64,000 nucleotides of DNA from Blastomyces gilchristii SLH14081. Its lineage: Eukaryota; Ascomycota; Eurotiomycetes; Onygenales; Ajellomycetaceae. The stretch lies in NCBI RefSeq assembly GCF_000003855.2, contig NW_003101681.1:1408370-1472369 (forward strand), given 5' to 3'. This document shows positions 60,409-64,000 of the stretch, piece by piece (within the stretch, counting starts at the first letter, position 1; the number at the start of each line of letters is the position of its first letter). The position numbers and the translations under genes were made by a program. The notes under the pieces were generated by a model. That model had not been told where the DNA came from and searched no databases. It was given only the letters and a program-made list of their open reading frames with translations.

Positions 60409-62979
60409 TCATCGTACCAGAGCGGCTTTTTCATCATCCGAACCCGTATGCTCGTCATCTTCTTCATACTCATCCCCTAGCTCGTCCTCTCCCTTTTGGC
60501 TCTCCTCCTCTGATTCCTCCTCCGATTCTTCACTCTCCTCGCTCTCATATTCCGTACTTCCTTCTTCGTCCTCCTCATCTTCCTCGCTCTCCTCACTCTC
60601 CTCTTCCGCAAGCCAATCATCCAACGTCTTCTTCCCATTCCCCATTGCAGTCCCATTCTGCCTAACCCTCCCCGTATCAACATCATGCTCCCTGAGTGCA
60701 TGATCCAACCTCTCGCCAGCCGTCAAATTCACCTTCTCAACAAACCCAGCTCTGCTGCTGGCACTATCGTCGCGCAGTTTGGGATCAGGCTCTTTTCCAG
60801 CCTCGACCCAGTCCGGAAGAGGTTCATAGCCACGCAAACCATGGATACCGGCATCCGGCCCTATGACCAGCGTAGATGTGCCGAGGAGCAGGCCCTTGCG
60901 CGTTTCGGATGGGGAAGGAGTAAAGGGGACTGGTTTCGGGGCAAGGAGGAGGAGGCTAGCGAGTTGTGTGGAGCTCGGAACTGCGAGTAAAGATTTGTAG
61001 AGGCGGGCGCGATCGCGGAGGTCGTAGGAGGTATCATAGCGGGCTAGGAGGAGGATATACTGCCATAAGACTACCATGGGGTCTTCTTCTTTTTGTCCTT
61101 CTTGGAAAGGAGGGTGTGAGGGGCCATCATGGTCATAGCCGTGGTTTACATCATTATTATCATCGGCCGTATTTTTAGCTGTTTCGGCGATATTTAGGAG
61201 GTGATGGAGGTAAACCTTCGCGCCTAGAAGGACAATTTGCTGCTTTGACGCTTCGGATTCATCTGCGAACCCTTTGGCGAGAATCCGCAGGACATCCGGA
61301 GCAATATTATTGCCCACGTCAATGCCCGCAAACTCTCCCACTAACCATATGATGCTGGCCCGTGCATCAGGGCTAGTTGTTGTGTCTAGGTGTTTAGCTA
61401 GCATGACGACTGTGTTTTTATGTGATGCAGGATCCTGCTGGATAAGATGCCTAATGACGGTTAAGGCCTCTGACACAAGATTATCGTCTGCGCTGGATAT
61501 CTGGCCCAGGAGAACTCGAAGGCACCGCGCTGACGTGGTCGCGTCACTTTGAGCACATCTCCCGATTGCCCTTACACTTTCTCGAACGAGGTCAGGTTGG
61601 GATCCATGTGAAAAATGCTCCAATTCACTAAGAATGATGCCTTTAAGGTGCAGCCCACAGTGTGGGAATAGTAAGGTCAAGATCTCTAGTTTTAACCTCC
61701 ATATATGCGGAACATCGGACGAGCGAATTAGAAAATGCGAAGCGTATTTCAAGAAAGGCTTGGGGTCGACGAGTGCAATGCATATGATGTTGTATAGCGC
61801 CACATGTTGAGTATCCTGCGGACCCCGCAATAGGGCAATTAATGGCCCAACTGCAGTATTGAGGTATGTGGGCGTTCCTACGTATAGAAAGAGGCGGACG
61901 ACGCTCACGATGACGGCGGAATTCCGACTTTGAAGCAGAGGTTTGCACGCTTTTAGCAGGAGATCAAGATCTGGGTCGACTACCTGAATCTCCTTGCCGA
62001 ACTCCTCGGGTTCCGCATTCCCTTCATCTCCATCTTCATAAAAACCCTTGGGGTTGGATACCCTTATTCTTTCTGTCCTCCTAGGAAAGCATTTTCTGGC
62101 ATATACTGTCATCAGCCGTAGGGTCGCAAGCTGGCCCCATTCATCCATATCCACCAGCTTCCTCACCAGGCTGCGATAATGTTTGTGTATCAAATCAATC
62201 CTGTCAGGGCACACCTCGAGAAAGGACGATACTGCAGGTCCCACGACGAAGTACTGACTGTCGCCTAGGAGTGTAGATAGATATTCCAAAAGCTGAGGCA
62301 ACGTGGATGGATCTAGTCTATAGCATTTTGGAATGGCTAGTGCTGCAGCTTTGCGCACATGAGGACTCATATCTCCACAACCACGTTTAATGGCCAACGA
62401 CACGATCTGGTTAATAACGGGAACCCTGATCCCCGACATTGTCCGCAAAGCCATGGCGCGCACTTGAGGATTCTGATCCGTCAATGATTTTTGAATGGCG
62501 TTGATAGAGAGGAGTGCGAGATCCGGTTCGGACTCGGCATGGTGAAGTAGGTAGATGTAGACTAGTTTCTTCACCTCGATATTTGGGTTCGCGACGTTCT
62601 TCACAACTGAGGAGAAGAAGGGTAGACATGGTTCGCCTCTATACATTAACTGGATACTCTGTCAGCGCCTTTCATTAACCATATTAGAGTGCATCGATCA
62701 TACAGCTATGACTTTCCGCAACCCGTCCAGTATATCCCGATCACTCCTGCTGTCGAGGAGCTTCTTGATCTGCGAAAACGAGATATGGCGGTATGGTGAG
62801 TTTGATTTGAAAGCGCCCCGGGAACTGCTGGCGCTTTGAGCGGCTTCGATTGTGAGCTCCCGAGCTGTAGATACCATATAAGTATATGCTGATGCTCCAT
62901 ATGACCGGGGAATCTTAAAACGGGCAGCGGGTTAATTACCTGTTTCCAGCATGGAGGAAATGCGCGAGATCGACTCCAT
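60409..62979 (-). CDS. apl6: AP-3 adaptor complex subunit beta
   Basis: Large subunit of the AP-3 clathrin-adaptor-like complex, which sorts cargo from Golgi or endosomes to the vacuole. Exons 62979-62940, 62864-62704 and 62649-60409 give 813 residues. The N-terminal adaptin helical-repeat trunk is clear: GLRKVIALMYRGEPCLPFF, VKNVANPNIEVKKLVYIYL, LSINAIQKSLTDQNPQVRA, SPHVRKAAALAIPK. It continues to about residue 580 and ends in a highly acidic Glu/Asp/Ser hinge (about 60430-60640), with no ear domain after it, as in fungal AP-3 beta. The first intron sits after METARE-like MLETARELTIE. Shares a 391-bp divergent promoter with the gene to the right. Confidence 0.95.
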
Positions 62980-63370
62980 TTTTCAATTTGGCCCCAGCAG
63001 CTGCGCGCGCCCGCAGCTAATCTGGTGTAGTCGAGCAGCTCATGGAATAGAAACGGAATGGTGGAACAAACAAGGCGGTGGGCGGGGGTGAGTTGGTGTT
63101 GGTAGTGCGCAGGATGACGCTGTGGTTGAAGTTGCCGAGTGATGGAGCTTTGGTGGCGTTGTTGTCTTGTCCCTCGCCAAGTACGACAACGACGACACAC
63201 CCAAGACATCAACTGTGATATATCGATGGATACACGCCTGTTGTGCTTTGCAATATCTGCACTGAGATATAGACGAGTGAAACTATTACTATGACATTTA
63301 TAGTCTCACCCAAACATCTATCTTGCGGAACAGAGCAAGATCTCTCTCCCCTTGGCGAATGCCCCTCGAT
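62980..63370. promoter_or_regulatory. Divergent promoter of apl6 and the right-edge gene
   Basis: 391 bp between two start codons facing away from each other. No TATA box or known motif is certain. Compact spacing suggests shared regulation or simply genome compaction. Confidence 0.65.
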
Positions 63371-64000
63371 ATGGTCTCCAATCGCAGCCCAATTATCCTA
63401 TCTCTAGACTCCACAGGAGACTTAGTGGAACATCTACTTGCAAGAGACGCGCCTGCGACCACACTGATTGTATGCTCTACCAGAGATGCCTTTTTACAGC
63501 AACTGTGCGCTGCAGTGACGTCAACTGAACAGGGAACTGAACAGCCGCCCTCACCACAAGATGACCACGGCATGGACTACCATATATCCTCAAATTGTCG
63601 GTTTTACAATACCATAGGGTTGATTGCTCAGTCTAAAAAGGTCACATTGGCGTTTTGCCCAAGCCTTGAGCATTTTCGTGCTTACATATCTGTTTTCCGA
63701 CGTCGGCGGCTGCCGTCACCTCAACAAGAGCACGGTCGTCTCTCATACAGAAGTAGGCCTGTACTGGCTGTCCTTGGTCTGATTGCACTTCATTACGATA
63801 CGAAGGAGTTTTCTGCCCAGGGCATTGCGAAAAATCTTGCACTCACTGTTGAGATTGCTGCTAGGGAGGGGTTTAATTTGACCTTGTGCGAGTGCGTTGT
63901 TGTTGGTCGTGAAAATGCCAGTGGTGGTCGCCTGTGGGATGCTGAAGTGCCTCTGCTAAGCGGACAGACACTCGTGGCGGGAACTGAAAGTGCTCATACA
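63371..64000 (+). CDS. Conserved-looking fungal protein, partial (runs off the window)
   Basis: Open from the ATG at 63371 to the last base, 210 codons without a stop. It begins MVSNRSPIILSLDSTGDLVEHLL, a Rossmann-like beta strand and turn, then ATTLIVCSTRDAFLQQL and a stretch VTLAFCPSLEHFRAYISVF. Later comes RPVLAVLGLIALHYDTKEFSAQGIAKNLALTVEIA. The alternation of hydrophobic strands and helices suggests an alpha/beta fold, but I cannot name the family. The start is preceded by an in-frame context without an upstream ATG nearby. The 3' end lies outside the window. Confidence 0.78.
   Translation, partial: MVSNRSPIILSLDSTGDLVEHLLARDAPATTLIVCSTRDAFLQQLCAAVTSTEQGTEQPPSPQDDHGMDYHISSNCRFYNTIGLIAQSKKVTLAFCPSLEHFRAYISVFRRRRLPSPQQEHGRLSYRSRPVLAVLGLIALHYDTKEFSAQGIAKNLALTVEIAAREGFNLTLCECVVVGRENASGGRLWDAEVPLLSGQTLVAGTESAHT

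Overview
The window looks like a filamentous ascomycete (Pezizomycotina) chromosome with two sharply different halves. The genes on the right have short introns with GT..AG ends and encode typical fungal proteins (Clp1, Bqt4-like, Rho-GDI, Ppg1, AP-3 beta). Large AT-rich blocks of mutated Gypsy elements and aminoglycoside-phosphotransferase-like kinases would fit Onygenales such as the Blastomyces/Emmonsia group. That placement is inference; nothing in the window proves the species.

Positions 1-32114 form an AT-rich block of transposons riddled with C-to-T and G-to-A changes, as expected from repeat-induced point mutation (RIP). Its history can be read from target-site duplications (TSDs). 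A 506-bp hAT-like MITE (3081-23202, split) was hit by Gypsy element A (3520-23130, TSD CATGT). Element A was then hit by a LINE (6138-13795, 14-bp TSD), another MITE (16604-17109, 8-bp TSD) and, inside its 3' LTR, the reverse-strand Gypsy element C (17454-23087, TSD GATCT). Gypsy element B (23444-29620, TSD TCTAT) carries its own MITE. A 5'-truncated LINE (30671-32114) with yet another MITE closes the block, and its 3' end is exactly the AT/GC boundary. No live host gene was found in the block.

Positions 32115-64000 are normal-GC, gene-bearing DNA. After 3.9 kb without a convincing gene come: a protein with three CxxC pairs (36042-38330, one in-frame stop); clp1 on the minus strand, with several apparent single-base indels in its 5' half; a Bqt4-like APSES protein (minus); rdi1 (plus); ppg1 (minus); a CCHC zinc-knuckle protein (plus); two tandem tRNA-Gln(CTG) genes (minus); an APH-like kinase (plus); a small repeat-bearing ORF (minus); apl6, the AP-3 beta subunit (minus); and the start of an unrecognised gene that runs off the right edge (plus).

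The genes are independent eukaryotic units, not operons. Pairs share divergent promoters (Bqt4-like/rdi1, ppg1/zinc-knuckle, apl6/right-edge gene) or end tail to tail (rdi1/ppg1, APH-like kinase/small ORF). Intron coordinates were placed by eye from splice signals, reading frame and recalled family conservation; no alignment or transcript data were available.
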